A stretch of DNA of 64,000 bases from Gnetum montanum (taxonomy: Eukaryota > Streptophyta > Gnetopsida > Gnetales > Gnetaceae). The notes under the pieces are model-generated. The model searched no databases. It saw only the letters and a list, made by a program, of their open reading frames with translations, and was not told where the DNA came from. Positions 23,901-35,900 of this stretch are shown piece after piece. The translations under genes were made by a program, and so were the position numbers. The stretch's first letter is position 1, and each line of letters opens with the position of its first letter. The DNA is taken from positions 282,971 to 346,970 of the forward strand of contig MNCI01037977.1 of the NCBI GenBank assembly GCA_015680685.1, read 5' to 3'.

Positions 23901-26900
23901 GTGCAAAAGTGGGCAACGACCCAATGGAATTTTTGTTCGGTGGCTATGCAAAGTCTACCGGGAGCGCTCTTGTTGTTCATTTTTCCATCAATTGGGAATA
24001 CAGAGCGGGTCTTGGGGTCCCTGGTTCTTCAAGGCTAGGGGTTTGGCATCAACGAAATGGAGGTCGAGTGCACATTGCGACACAGAGCTATTTTCCTATG
24101 CGCTAGTTTGGGTCCGAGTTTCCAAGATTCCTTGGGAATTATGGAGCCTAGATTTCCTTCAGGTTTTGGCAAGGAGCTTTGAAGAGTTTATCTCCATCGA
24201 TCAAGCCACGACGTCAATGGACTACATGGGCTACGTGTGTTTTTGTGTGGCAATCGCTGGCCTCCAAAGACCTGGGGAGAAAAATCTAATGGGGACATTT
24301 CTAACCCACTGGTAAATGAACAGTTCTAGGACTTTTTTTCACAGCCCATGGGCTAGTCAATATGGAAGTTAGGGGATGTCAATTCACGTGGTGTAATCAG
24401 AGAAAGGGGTAGGACAGGCTCATGACAAGAATTGATCATGTGTGGGTGAGCCTAAACATGTTGATGGATAAAGGGATGCTCGTCATTGGCAAGGAACATG
24501 TTGCATCAGATCACAGACCTTTGGTCTGTACGATCAGGCCTTTCGAAGATCAAGAGGCATGCCCTTTCATATTCAAGCAAACATGGCTGACGAAGCCATG
24601 GTTGAGATCGCTAGTGAAGGATATTTACAGAGCCTATGGGCAGGGCATTGATCCCAAAGAGTTTCTAAAACAAGGGCTAACTTCACTCAAGCAACATATC
24701 TAGGAGATCAGGTCAGAGGACAAATTCTCCTTTCGGTATGGTCAAGGAGAGCTGATGCAACATTTGGAGCAAATATAGAGGGCTCAGGAGCTGGATGAGA
24801 AGCAAGAGGATGCTGAGGGGGGTGGTTTTACGAGAGTTGGAGAAGCTTGACAAAGAGGAGGAAACATATTGCAGACAAAGGGGGCAAGTTTGCTGGTTGA
24901 GGGATGGGGATAGGAACTTACGTTTCTTCTTTGCGGCAACTCGTTGGGCTCGCTTAGCCAAGATGATTCCTTCCATTCATGATGGAGCGCAAGCTATGGA
25001 AGTGAAGGAGGAGGTTGCAAATGCTCTCTTGAGATACTGGTTTGACATTTGGCAACCGAAGGAGACTAAACCGATCTCCATCGATATTTTGAGAGTCTTG
25101 GGGGAGGTGGACAATCATTAGTTGTTGGTGCCCTTCACTTGGGGGGGGGGGGGGGGGGGGTGTTGTTTGAGGAGGCACTGGCTTCCATGAAGGGAGGTAG
25201 GGCACCAAGCCCTAATGGATGGCCCATGGAATTCTTTTAGACATTTTCCAAGGAACCAAGGGGTAATATCCTAGACACTTTCAATGAAATGGTGGTGTAG
25301 GGCCAAGTGAGAAGGGAGATCAACTGCTCATGGCTAGTGTTGATCCCGAAGTCATCCAATCCATCAAATCCTACACACTTCTGTCCTATTGGGGTGTGTA
25401 ACACTTTGATTTAGCTTTTTTCGAAAATGTTGGTTGCATGAATGGGGCCCATGATGCAATGCTTGGTGAGAGAACAACAGGTAGCTTTTGTCCAAGGTAG
25501 ATTTTTGCAAGATCAGATTTTGCTGGTGCAAGAGGTGATGCACTCACTTCAACAGACAAGGTTTCTAGGGTTGTGTTTGAAACTTGATATAACTAAGGCA
25601 TATGACACGGTATCCTAGGATGTGCTAAGGGAGATCATGTTACATAAAGAATTCCACCTACATCTAAAGAAATTATGCTTGCATATTCAACAATCAAGTG
25701 CATTCTCTCTTGATTTTTTTTAAGGTTTTGGGTGGGGGGGGGTGTTTGTGGCCATGTTGTGGGGGTTTGTGTCCCTTGGAAGGGGTTTAATACAGGGTGA
25801 CCCCCTATCTCCATATTTGTTCATTCTAGTGATGGATGCCATGAGGACATACTGCAGATCTAAAGGGGTTAGAGGGCTAACAGTTGAGGGGGTGCATTGC
25901 CTAGTTGAGCATTATGCATCTTATGGTGTCGCATAAGGTGGCCAGACTGAAGTGGGCGAAGGGTCTAGGGCTGGTGGGCGAAGGGTCTAGGGCTGCTTGG
26001 CTTTGATGAAGCTTGGGCTTTGGGCTTGCAAAGGCTACTCCATCGAATAGGGGCTCAAGATTGTTGCCTTGCCTAGTGGGTGTGGATTGTGCGGCAAAAG
26101 TATAGGCAATGGGAAGACACTAGCAGCGATTCAAATTTTTGGTGTGCATTAGTTTCACATGTGCAAATCATTTTGCAATAGGGGATGATTAATGCGTAGC
26201 TAGTGCAACTAATCCAACATAAATTCCCTATTGTCAGAGGGTGGTTGTAGCCGTGGAAGTGTAGACTCCCCAAAAAAGTCAAATATTTCCTATGGTTAAT
26301 GAAACATGGTGCTTGGTAGGATTCAAGAGCTCACAAAAATTGGTGACGGAAGGCTACTATGGGAAACACAGTTGAGACTGGGAATGGTGCAGGTGTTGGG
26401 GCTAGCACAAGGGAGACTACACCAAGTGGCGTCGAGGGCAAGGGGGGACCCTAGGGTCAACAATGGCTCAACGAGCACCGCAAGTGTGGCAAGTGGGTCT
26501 AGTTTCACAGACAGAGGTATTGAGGCGCGCTCCTGCATGGACGACATGATGAGGCTGCAGGTCAATGGACCACCGGATGAGAGGGTTAGGACCATGGAGC
26601 GTAGCCTAATTGGGCATTTTGTGTCTTGTAGGGCCCAGCCTAAGCTAGACCTTTTTTGAAAGTGGATGGTGGAGGTCTGGGGGATTAGGGAGGTGGAGGT
26701 ATGTAGTCTATCTGATGACCTGCTCTTGTTCGTTTTTAAGAACTTGGCAAAACGGGATGTAGTCCTTTGGGTTTTTTTCTTTTTGGGGAAGGGGGGGGGG
26801 GGGGGGGGGGGGGGNNNNNNNNNNNNNNNNNNNNNNNNNNNNNNNNNNNNNNNNNNNNNNGCAAGGGGGTTGGCACTTACACACTAGTAGCCAGGTGCTC

Positions 26901-29900
26901 ATCGGGAGCTGGACTTGTTCTCTCACGCGTCGGTCTAGGTGCACATTTCTGAGATTCCCTAGGAAATGTGGAATCTGGAATTTCTGCAGAAGATTGCTAG
27001 CATTTTCAGGGAGTTTATCTCATTTGATAAGTTTACGCTATTGATGGAGCACATGGACTTCGTTCAATTCTGTGTTTGGTAGGCCTTGTCACCCAAGGAC
27101 TTGGTCAAGGAGGTTGTGCTCGAGTTGCCAAGGGGTGACAAACGGCTATTGGTGGAATTTGAGAACTTGGAGATGGAGCAACTGACCAAGGTTATCCTGC
27201 TAGCCTAGAAAGGGTGTTCCTTGTGCGGGAAAAATGGCCACTATGAGGTCGATTGCAAGTTTTGAGGTGTAGGGCAAGTGGGGGGGGCAGTGGGCCAAGG
27301 CTCTTGTGCTTTGCCTTAATGCGGGTCATTTGGGTGGGGACTTGGCTATGGTGGTACGGTGGAGGTGGCTACAGGCTCCAGCTGTCGGCCCTCGTGTGCC
27401 CTAGGTGGTGCTTGGGCGTGCACATAGCCTATCTCTCGCTACCCTACCTTCTATCATGCCTACTAAACTGGGAGTTGAGCTCCCCCTACTAGGCAATTGG
27501 GTTAATGTGGTTTGGGGGAGTTCTAAGCCATGGAGGCTAGTTTCGACTCCTTTGCCTATGGAAGACTTTGGTAGTTTTCCGGTTTCACCAAAGGAGGGTA
27601 GGGCAGGGCACCTATCCAGTCTTATGTCACAGGACAAATAGACAAGGAGTATCAACTTGGGTATACAGTAGACACTAAAAGAGGTATACCAACAACGTTC
27701 CACCGATAATGCATGAAGATCATTTCATGGAATTGTAGGGGATAAGGTGCGCCCTATAAAAAAAAATACCCTGCAGGAGATTGTGCGAAGTGAGGATTGT
27801 GACATTGTTTGCCTATAGGAAACCAAGTTGCAGGCTTAAGAAGCATTCCACATGTAATAGGTTAGTTGGAATTTGCACCTAAGGCCCTGTCAGCAGCATG
27901 TGGGGGGTTTGGCCGTCCTAGCTCGCCCCAAGGTTTCGATGATCAATTCATCACAATGGAGTATTACCATTTACGTTCCTTCCTAGAGCCTTTGGTTAAT
28001 GAACTTTTATAGGGCCCAAGCCTGGGAGCTTCAGTTGTTGGAGCTGGAGAGGGTGGTTGTGCTAATCCTGAATCAGCAAGCCTGGCTCATTGTGGGTGAT
28101 TTCAACCAGCAACTTTACCCCTAAGAAAAATCGGGCATAGATTGCGCTAGCCACCTAGGGGCCCAGGAATTTTAGAACTTTTTGGTGTCACAATTGCTAG
28201 TACCAATCCTTGCTCAAATCACTTGGTCACTCGAACTCAAGATTCAACGAAAGTTCATAGTAGTAGTATAGAGAAAAATAAGGAGAAAAACTTCTTTTAT
28301 TGCACACAAAACATTTACAAAAATCTCTTAGGGATTCTTCAGAAGGAATGCTTAGAAGGCGCTATGAACAACTCTTCTGATTTCTCTCCTCGATTGCCTC
28401 TAAGAGGATACAACGCACACTTATATAGAAGAAGCCAGGGCTTCTCGACTCATCCTAGTGCGGGATGACTCATCCGGCACTTATGCTAAAGGAGAATAGG
28501 TTCTTCCCACACACCAAACATAATTACACATCTTTTAAGAAGATAAGAATAGCATCTTATCTACTAGCACACTATGTAACTTTAATAAAGCAAGATAGTG
28601 GATGTCAATTTTCAAAAGAGCCATCATCATCTTGAGACTTGTTGTCGTTGCCATAGTGCACTTCATCATTACTCCTTGGTGGGACCTGGTCATTAATGCT
28701 CCATGGGGATGGAGGTTGATTTAGATCAAAGGCTAGAGTACCTCCTTCATAGAGCCAAGTTAACATTTGGTAGTCGATTCTGTTGTTATGCTTGGCAAAA
28801 ATTCTTTCATCAAAATATTTGAGATGAAGAGTTGTCAAAGTACTATTTTGTAACTTGCAATATTCTATCGAATCATATTTGTTAGTAGTATAAAAATCTC
28901 TATAAAAAGCATAACCCCAAGGGTTGGTCTAGTCAATCCTTTGGCTAATGCAAGTGGTGAGGAAATAACAAGGATTATGGCCATAATTGAGAGCATGCCA
29001 TCCTCTAGCTTGGAGATCACCATAATAGATAAAATCACCATGGTATTCATTTTGTCTATTGTAGAGGTAACATGGATAGGTTGGACCATAATATTTAAGA
29101 GTATGTCCATACTTATGCCATCACTGCTAGAACAATTCATTGGGACCATTCCACTTATTAATTTCTATCACAAAATGATGAAAAGGGCTAGGTTTGTATA
29201 AAGGCCAACGGAGTAAATGATTTTCATTGCAACAGTTTTCTCCATCATAGGTTAAGGTTAAAGGGATAAGGTTAAGATTAACTATATGCCTGAATTTAAT
29301 AGGAGGATAGAAAGGATGATAGGTTAATTCCCTATTCGGGCATTGTGGTCTTCAAATCGGCAAAACATTCTGAAGGCAGTGAAATGTGCTCCATGTTGAA
29401 TCTTGATAGCTTCTTCTTCTAAGACAGGAATGAAGACTTCATTGGCTCGACAAGGTCTTATTAAAGTGGAAGACCTAAGTTCCCACCCTTCTTGCTGCAA
29501 AGTATCTACAAAATTAAACAAAACAAATGAGATATTCAAGAGAGATTATACTCTCTTGTCAGGAAATCCGCTAAACTATTCTGCTTACTGCTTATATATT
29601 CAGTACGCTTATATATTCAGTACTGAATTCAAAATTAGCTAAGTAGCGAGCCCAGTGGATTAGTCGTGTATGAGCCACTTTATTTAAATTTCTAATACTA
29701 AGGTACTTGTCAAAATGTTTTAAATCACTCTGGACAATGAAATGCTGATTTTGCAAGAATAATCGGAATTTCTCAATCCCTTTGATAATAGCAAGAAGTT
29801 CTTTATAAGTACTGTGATAATTTAGTTGATTGGGAGAGAATTTACCGGAGGCATACCTGCAGATATGGATGATCCCATGTAAATTTTCTTTTAGAGCAGC

Positions 29901-32900
29901 ACCGCAGAATTCATGGGAAGCATCTGTTTCAAGGATCAGTTGTCCTTGTGTTGGAAGATGAAGTTGAGGAAGATTTTGGCATTGCTATTTTAATTTTCTG
30001 GTTGTCTCAATATGTTTCTGAGACTAGGCTGGTGGTGAATTTCCAAATTGTTCATTTAATATCTTCTTGTCTTTGGCCAAATCTTTGTAAAATCCGGAGA
30101 CATAATTAACACCTCGTAAAAATTGTTGGAGTTGGGTTTTATCCCTAATTTCATTAGGGAAATTTTTTATGGCTTCTAGGATGTGGTTTTATAAGGAAAT
30201 AGTACCTTGTGATATTTCTAAACCTAAGAAATTTATTTTATCCTGGGCAATTTGCATTTTGGTTGGTGATAAAACTAAACCATGTTTATCGATGATATCT
30301 CTGAAGATAGCTAAATGCTCCATGTGTTCTTTTGGATTTTTACTCATTACTAAGATGTTATCTATGTAAATCATGATAAAACTATATGAATTGAATATAT
30401 GATCCATACAATTTTGGAAAATGGAGGGTGCCGTTTTATTCTAAAAGGTAAAACCATTCATTCATATAATCCATCTAGGACCGTAAATGCAGTTTTCCAA
30501 TGATCCTCTAGGTAGAGTTGAATTTGCCAAAATTCAGATTTCAAGTTGAATTTCGAATAGACGTGTGTATGATGCAACCTTTGAAACAAATCATCCTTGT
30601 TGGGAATAGGATGTTGTCCTAGTTTAATGAGGTCATTAAGAGGCTTGTAATTAACAACTAAATGCTTCTTGCCTCTCACTAATTTTGTGTGTTTGTTGAT
30701 GTAGAAGGCTGCATAGGCAAACATACTTGTACTGGGTTGGATCAAGCCTTTGCCTAGGAGTTGTTTAATTTCTAAATCACATTCTACTTTAAGATTGGGT
30801 GGCATTCCAATGTGATGAGCTTTTGCCCTAATCTTTACATTGTCTTGCAAATCTACATGACACCAATGTTCCATTTTGTGATGAAAGATTGTTGGATCAT
30901 CACTGGCTAATTCTAATAGTTCTTTTTTGATTTTCTGGAATTGATCATCTAATTTCTGTACTGTACTAATGATCCATTCCGTTTTTGCTTGTTTTTGGGG
31001 TTTTTGGATTGGAAAACCACTTACATAATTAGAAAAACTATTAAACTTTTGTCCTGCTAATATGACATAATTTGGATTAATAGTATATGGCTCTAATTGA
31101 TGCAGATTATCCATCCCCAGGAGTAAATCATAGGAGGGTATATCAAATTGATATACTGTAATCGTAAAAATCTTACAGTTAGTGGATTCTACTAGGATCT
31201 CTGCTTGATAATCAATAGGTCTTTTTTGTGTATTGAAGGAGATGTATGATCTATCTTTCTTTTTCCAGTAGTGTCTAGGGATAGCGCTGGTTCTTGCTAA
31301 GGAAATTTCTGCACCACTGTCTATCAATACATCTATACGATATGCTTTATATGAAGGAAACTTAAGTAGGAATGTACATATAGGAACAGTAGAACATACC
31401 TGCTTGTTTTTATTCATCAGTTGGACAGGCATAGCTACCTGCGTCTCCTCTTGATATTGTTGTCTTTGTTCACTCTCTTCTTCTTGTTGTAACTATTCAA
31501 GTTCGTGGGTTGCACATTGTATGAAGTTTTGTAATTGTTTAATTCTATGGGTACGCTAAATAGATTTCCCTAAATCAGATTGCTTTGACTTAGGTGAATT
31601 GGCTTTGTCAGAGGAACAGTGACTGGAAGCTTCATTATCTCTTTCTAACTTTATCTATTCTAGTTCCCTTAATTCTTCTTCTGTATCAAGGGGTTGTTGG
31701 GAATCTTGATAGAACAGATCTCTTTATTATTATCCATACTGAAGGTAGGAGTTTTCTCACTTTGGTGTCGAGTTTGGATACTTTAGTAATCTTGGGGGGT
31801 ATCAAAAGATACACCAGGAATTTTTACCAATTCTTTTTCTTTAGAATCTAAGGAAGCTACTGATTTTTCATAATCAGAGGTATTCATTTTTTAAGATTCT
31901 TCATTGGCATTAATCACTTTCTCCTTTCCTTTTTCTGTTTGTTTTTCAGCTTGTTTTCTTAGTTTAGCTTTATAACGAGCTCTATGGGATTTTCCATGGC
32001 TAGGTAAAGAAGGAGAGCTAGGAAGAGGACTATAAGACCTTTGACTTCTTGTGGGAGGAGGACTATGGCTGGACTTCTTTTTAGGAATCCACATTTTATG
32101 TATTTTGTGAACCTTTTCTCTGATCAATTCTTGTGTAGAATTATTTGTATAATTTTGATCTAGAATGATACCTATTGTATTATTTGCCCAATTTTGTAAT
32201 TGGATGGTATCTACCGGGGTGCTATAGGTCTTTTTGGTGACTTGGAGATCACAAATTGTCAATTTACATGGAGTAACAGACGTAGGGGGGCCAAACAGGT
32301 CCTCTTTAGGATTGATCGGGTTTGGATTAGCATAGAGCTTCTGCTGCAGTTGGATGTGCAGGTTACTGGTAAGGAGCAGCTGGGTTCGGATCCTTGGCCA
32401 CATAGGATAAATTTTCGTTCCGATTGGGCTGTAGGAACCTCAAGTCCCAGTTTGTCTCTATTCAGGCCCGACAAGAGTTAAGAGAGGACCTACAGGACAA
32501 AGAAGCAAAGGTTCTGGTGCAGTTGTAGGCACTAGACCTCGAAGAGGAAACCTATTGGCAGCAACGCTTGCGGGTTAGGTGGCTGAAGGAAGGTGACTAG
32601 CAGACGAAATTCTTCGTTGTGACTACCAAGTCTCATGGGTTGGGCGAGCACCCCCTTACTATGATGGTTGATGCATCCCAAGTGGATGATCCTAAAATGG
32701 TTGCCCAATTGCTAGCGGACTATTGTGGCATGATTTGGGAGAAGCAACCTACATCGTTAGTCTCTGTGCAGGGTCCCACGGGTGTTGGATGAAGGGGAAA
32801 ATGCTCGGTTGATGGGTCTGTTTACCTTGCAGAAGTTAAAAGAGGCCATTGGATCCATGCTGGGGGTAAGGCATCAGGGCCAAATGGCTAGAATGTCAAT

Positions 32901-35900
32901 TTCTTTAAGGGGGTTTTTGATATTGTGGTGCCCAATGTTCTCGATGCTTTCAACCTAATGTTGGCCAAACATCATGTGTGTCAAGAGATTAACTACTCTA
33001 GAATCACCTGTATCTCCAAGCCAATTGACGCCTCTTCTCTTGCTCATTTCAAACCCATTGAGGTTTGTAATGTGTTGATCAGAATCTTCTCTAAGTTGAT
33101 CGTTCGTCGACTGGTCCCCATCATGCCAAAAGTTGTAGGTAGGCACAAAGCGGGATTCACCTAGGGGTGGTTCTTGCTAGACCAAGTGATCCTTATGCAA
33201 AAAATTCTACACTGCCTACGAATCTTGAAATTCCCTAGACTATGTTTAAAACTGGACATTGCGAAAGCTTATGATACAGTTAGCGAGGAGGCACTTGCTA
33301 CCATTATGTTGTGGAAGGGTTTTGATCCTACCTTCGTGCACTTGTGCATCCAAATGCAAGAGTCGGCCACTTTCTCCTTCAACATGGGGGGTAAGCTATC
33401 GGGTTTTTCTTCTCCTAGATAGGGTTTAAGGCAAGGTGATCCCCATTTGCCATTGCTCTTTATTATCGCCATGGACTTGCTAAAATACTATCGCAAGGTT
33501 GTGGGGGTGCAAGGCCTGGAGGTCGCAGGGGTGAAGTGCCTAGTGGAGCATTACGCTGATGACACGATGCTTCTTAGCCAAGCCAGGGTGCCCCAAGCAC
33601 GAAAAATTAACCAGGCGCTTGCATCTATGAAGAGGGATTGGCTTGGTGATTAATCGGGAGAAGTCCTTGGCCCACTTCCTTAATGTGGACTCACGGGCTA
33701 GGTGTTCTCATGGGGACGACCCAGGATTCATACCTTGGGATCCCGTTATTTGCCTGGGGATAGTGTGCTTCTTGGATTGCAATCTTGCAGAAAATTGAAG
33801 GTCAGGTGGGCCATTGGGCTAACTGCATTCTCACTAGGAAAGGGAGATTGGTGCTGGCATTTGGGGTGCCAGCGGCAATGGTGTGTTTTGTGGCTGCCAT
33901 TGCAAGGGTGCATTTTGTAGCTGCCATTGCTACTCCCTTGCAGGCCGTGATCCAGAATATCAATCGGCCAATTCGAAACTTTGTTTGGCCGAGGGGGAGA
34001 GAGGGCAGTAAATTACATCTTGTCGGATGGGATAGGATTGCCCACCCTTGGGACCTAGGCATTTTCAAATTTGAAGACGAGCTGATGATGGGACAGCAAC
34101 GACTATTGGTACAGTTGACCTAGTAGGGAGAAGGGACTGCGCAATGGATTCACATCATCTGAAGGGAATATGATAGGTGGCAAATGGGGGCATGCGACTA
34201 TAGGCCCTAGCGGACGCTTTGCATGCATGCACAACGCATGCTAGTGTAGGGGTGGTTGGAGCAGATGCCACACCAGCTCATAAAATTGATGTACCCGCCA
34301 GTCCACAACTAGCAATAGGTTTGGCAAGGGAAATTGCTAGAGAAAATCAAGGCGTTCCTCTGACTCATTGAGAGTAACACCCTACTCGTACAGGCATCAT
34401 TACAACAACGCAACCTCAACACCAATGTTAATTGCCCCTTGTGTAATGGTGGGCCGAAGACTGTACTACACTTCATGTTTCAATGGCCTTACATGCAAGA
34501 CATGTGGAGGGTAGCAAGATGGCACACATTGGTGCCACTAACGGGAGATTCAAAAGCCACATTGCTTTTATGGGAGGCATGGAAGATACAAAACAATAAA
34601 GTCTTCTAACAATAGCACGTTCCCAACCTTGTGCAAGTTGTCATCCAAACGAAGAAAGAGTGGAAGGAGATTGTTGTGGCAATGGGAATCACGCTGACGT
34701 ACGAGCCAGCCTGCACAGCATTCTGCGTGCACAGGGAGCTTTGGTGTCTGGTTGAACAATGTGGTTGGGGCAAGATTCTCTCACAGCTAGAGGGCACCCC
34801 AACCCTCCCTAACAACACTTTCTTCTCCAATTGGCTGGTCAACAAGATGGAATTTCGGGGGCTGGATTTAACGTTAACTGAGACAGCGTTGGCTGCTTGC
34901 TTGGGCGCCCAGGTGGATGGAGAAATTATTCTTCTCACAACTTGAGGGCTACAGGATGCTGAGCTGATCTTTCCTGCAATGGTGCAACATACGAAGAGGG
35001 AGTAGGTGCCCAAGTTTAGTTTGCTGCAAATTTGGGGTCAGGCTGCTAAGCTAGTTAATAGATTTTTCGTCCAGTCTGGCAATGGCTCCAAGTTGCAGGG
35101 CATGCACTTTGCCTTTTTGAAATGCATAAAACTTGGGCTTAGGGTCAACCTGCCTCGTTTTTTCCCAAAAGTCTTGCAACAAGGGAAGAGGGGACGACAT
35201 TCTGAGCTCATCTTGGCCCTTTGGCATGGTCCAATTGCTAGGTGGCCAACGTAGGATCTCCCTGGACATTCTCAATCAAGGGCTACTACGAAGGCTACAG
35301 TGGTGTACTCTCGGAAGCAGGTCAAGTAGTAGGGGACACCAACTTCGACTCTGATGGTTGTGGCGGAGGTGCTTTCGGCTAGCATGGGTTCAAGTGGGGC
35401 TTTGGCACTTGTTGCAAAGCTGGACAAGGTTGCACAGAAGGTGGTAGCCAAGGCCAAAGCTAAAGAGAAGTAAGACTAGGAGGCCCTGTGGGAGGAGGCC
35501 CTCCCATAGGCACAAGCTGACTTGGAGTCCCATTTCTACGAACGAGAATAGGAGTTGCTTAGGCAACAGGCTCTGCAAGTGGAGCTCTCGGGCAAGATTG
35601 GTAGATGAGTTGTGTGACCAAGTTTAGCTGGAGCTATAGCAAGAAGAGCTCAATTGGAGCGAAAGGGAGCAGACGGAGTGCGTGCAACAAGCTCATGAAT
35701 AGGCAAAGGAGGTCCAACGACAACGCCAACTAGATAGGGTGCACAAGTAGAGTGTGGGGCAGTGGCTGGGGGAAGGGCAATGCCCTTATATCGCTCTGGG
35801 CATCGATTGTGAGAGCTCGTGGATGGCGTTGTAGCAGCATATTCGTTGTACCTACATGTGTTTCCATCCAAATGGTGGGGGGTCAGCTAAGGAGCAAGTT

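Larger units (their letters stand above)
28200..32236 (-). mobile_element. Endogenous caulimovirid (plant pararetrovirus) segment
   Basis: About 4 kb in minus orientation inserted in an L1 endonuclease. Reading right to left: a basic/proline-rich region, an aspartic protease, RT, RNase H1, a further unidentified coding region, and a promoter with a poly-A signal. No LTRs, integrase or target duplications are seen, as expected for Caulimoviridae, which enter genomes by illegitimate joining. All frames are broken by stops or shifts, and the movement-protein part is absent, so it is a partial, dead copy. Genus cannot be settled by eye; gymnosperm-type endogenous caulimovirids are a candidate. 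Confidence 0.75.
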
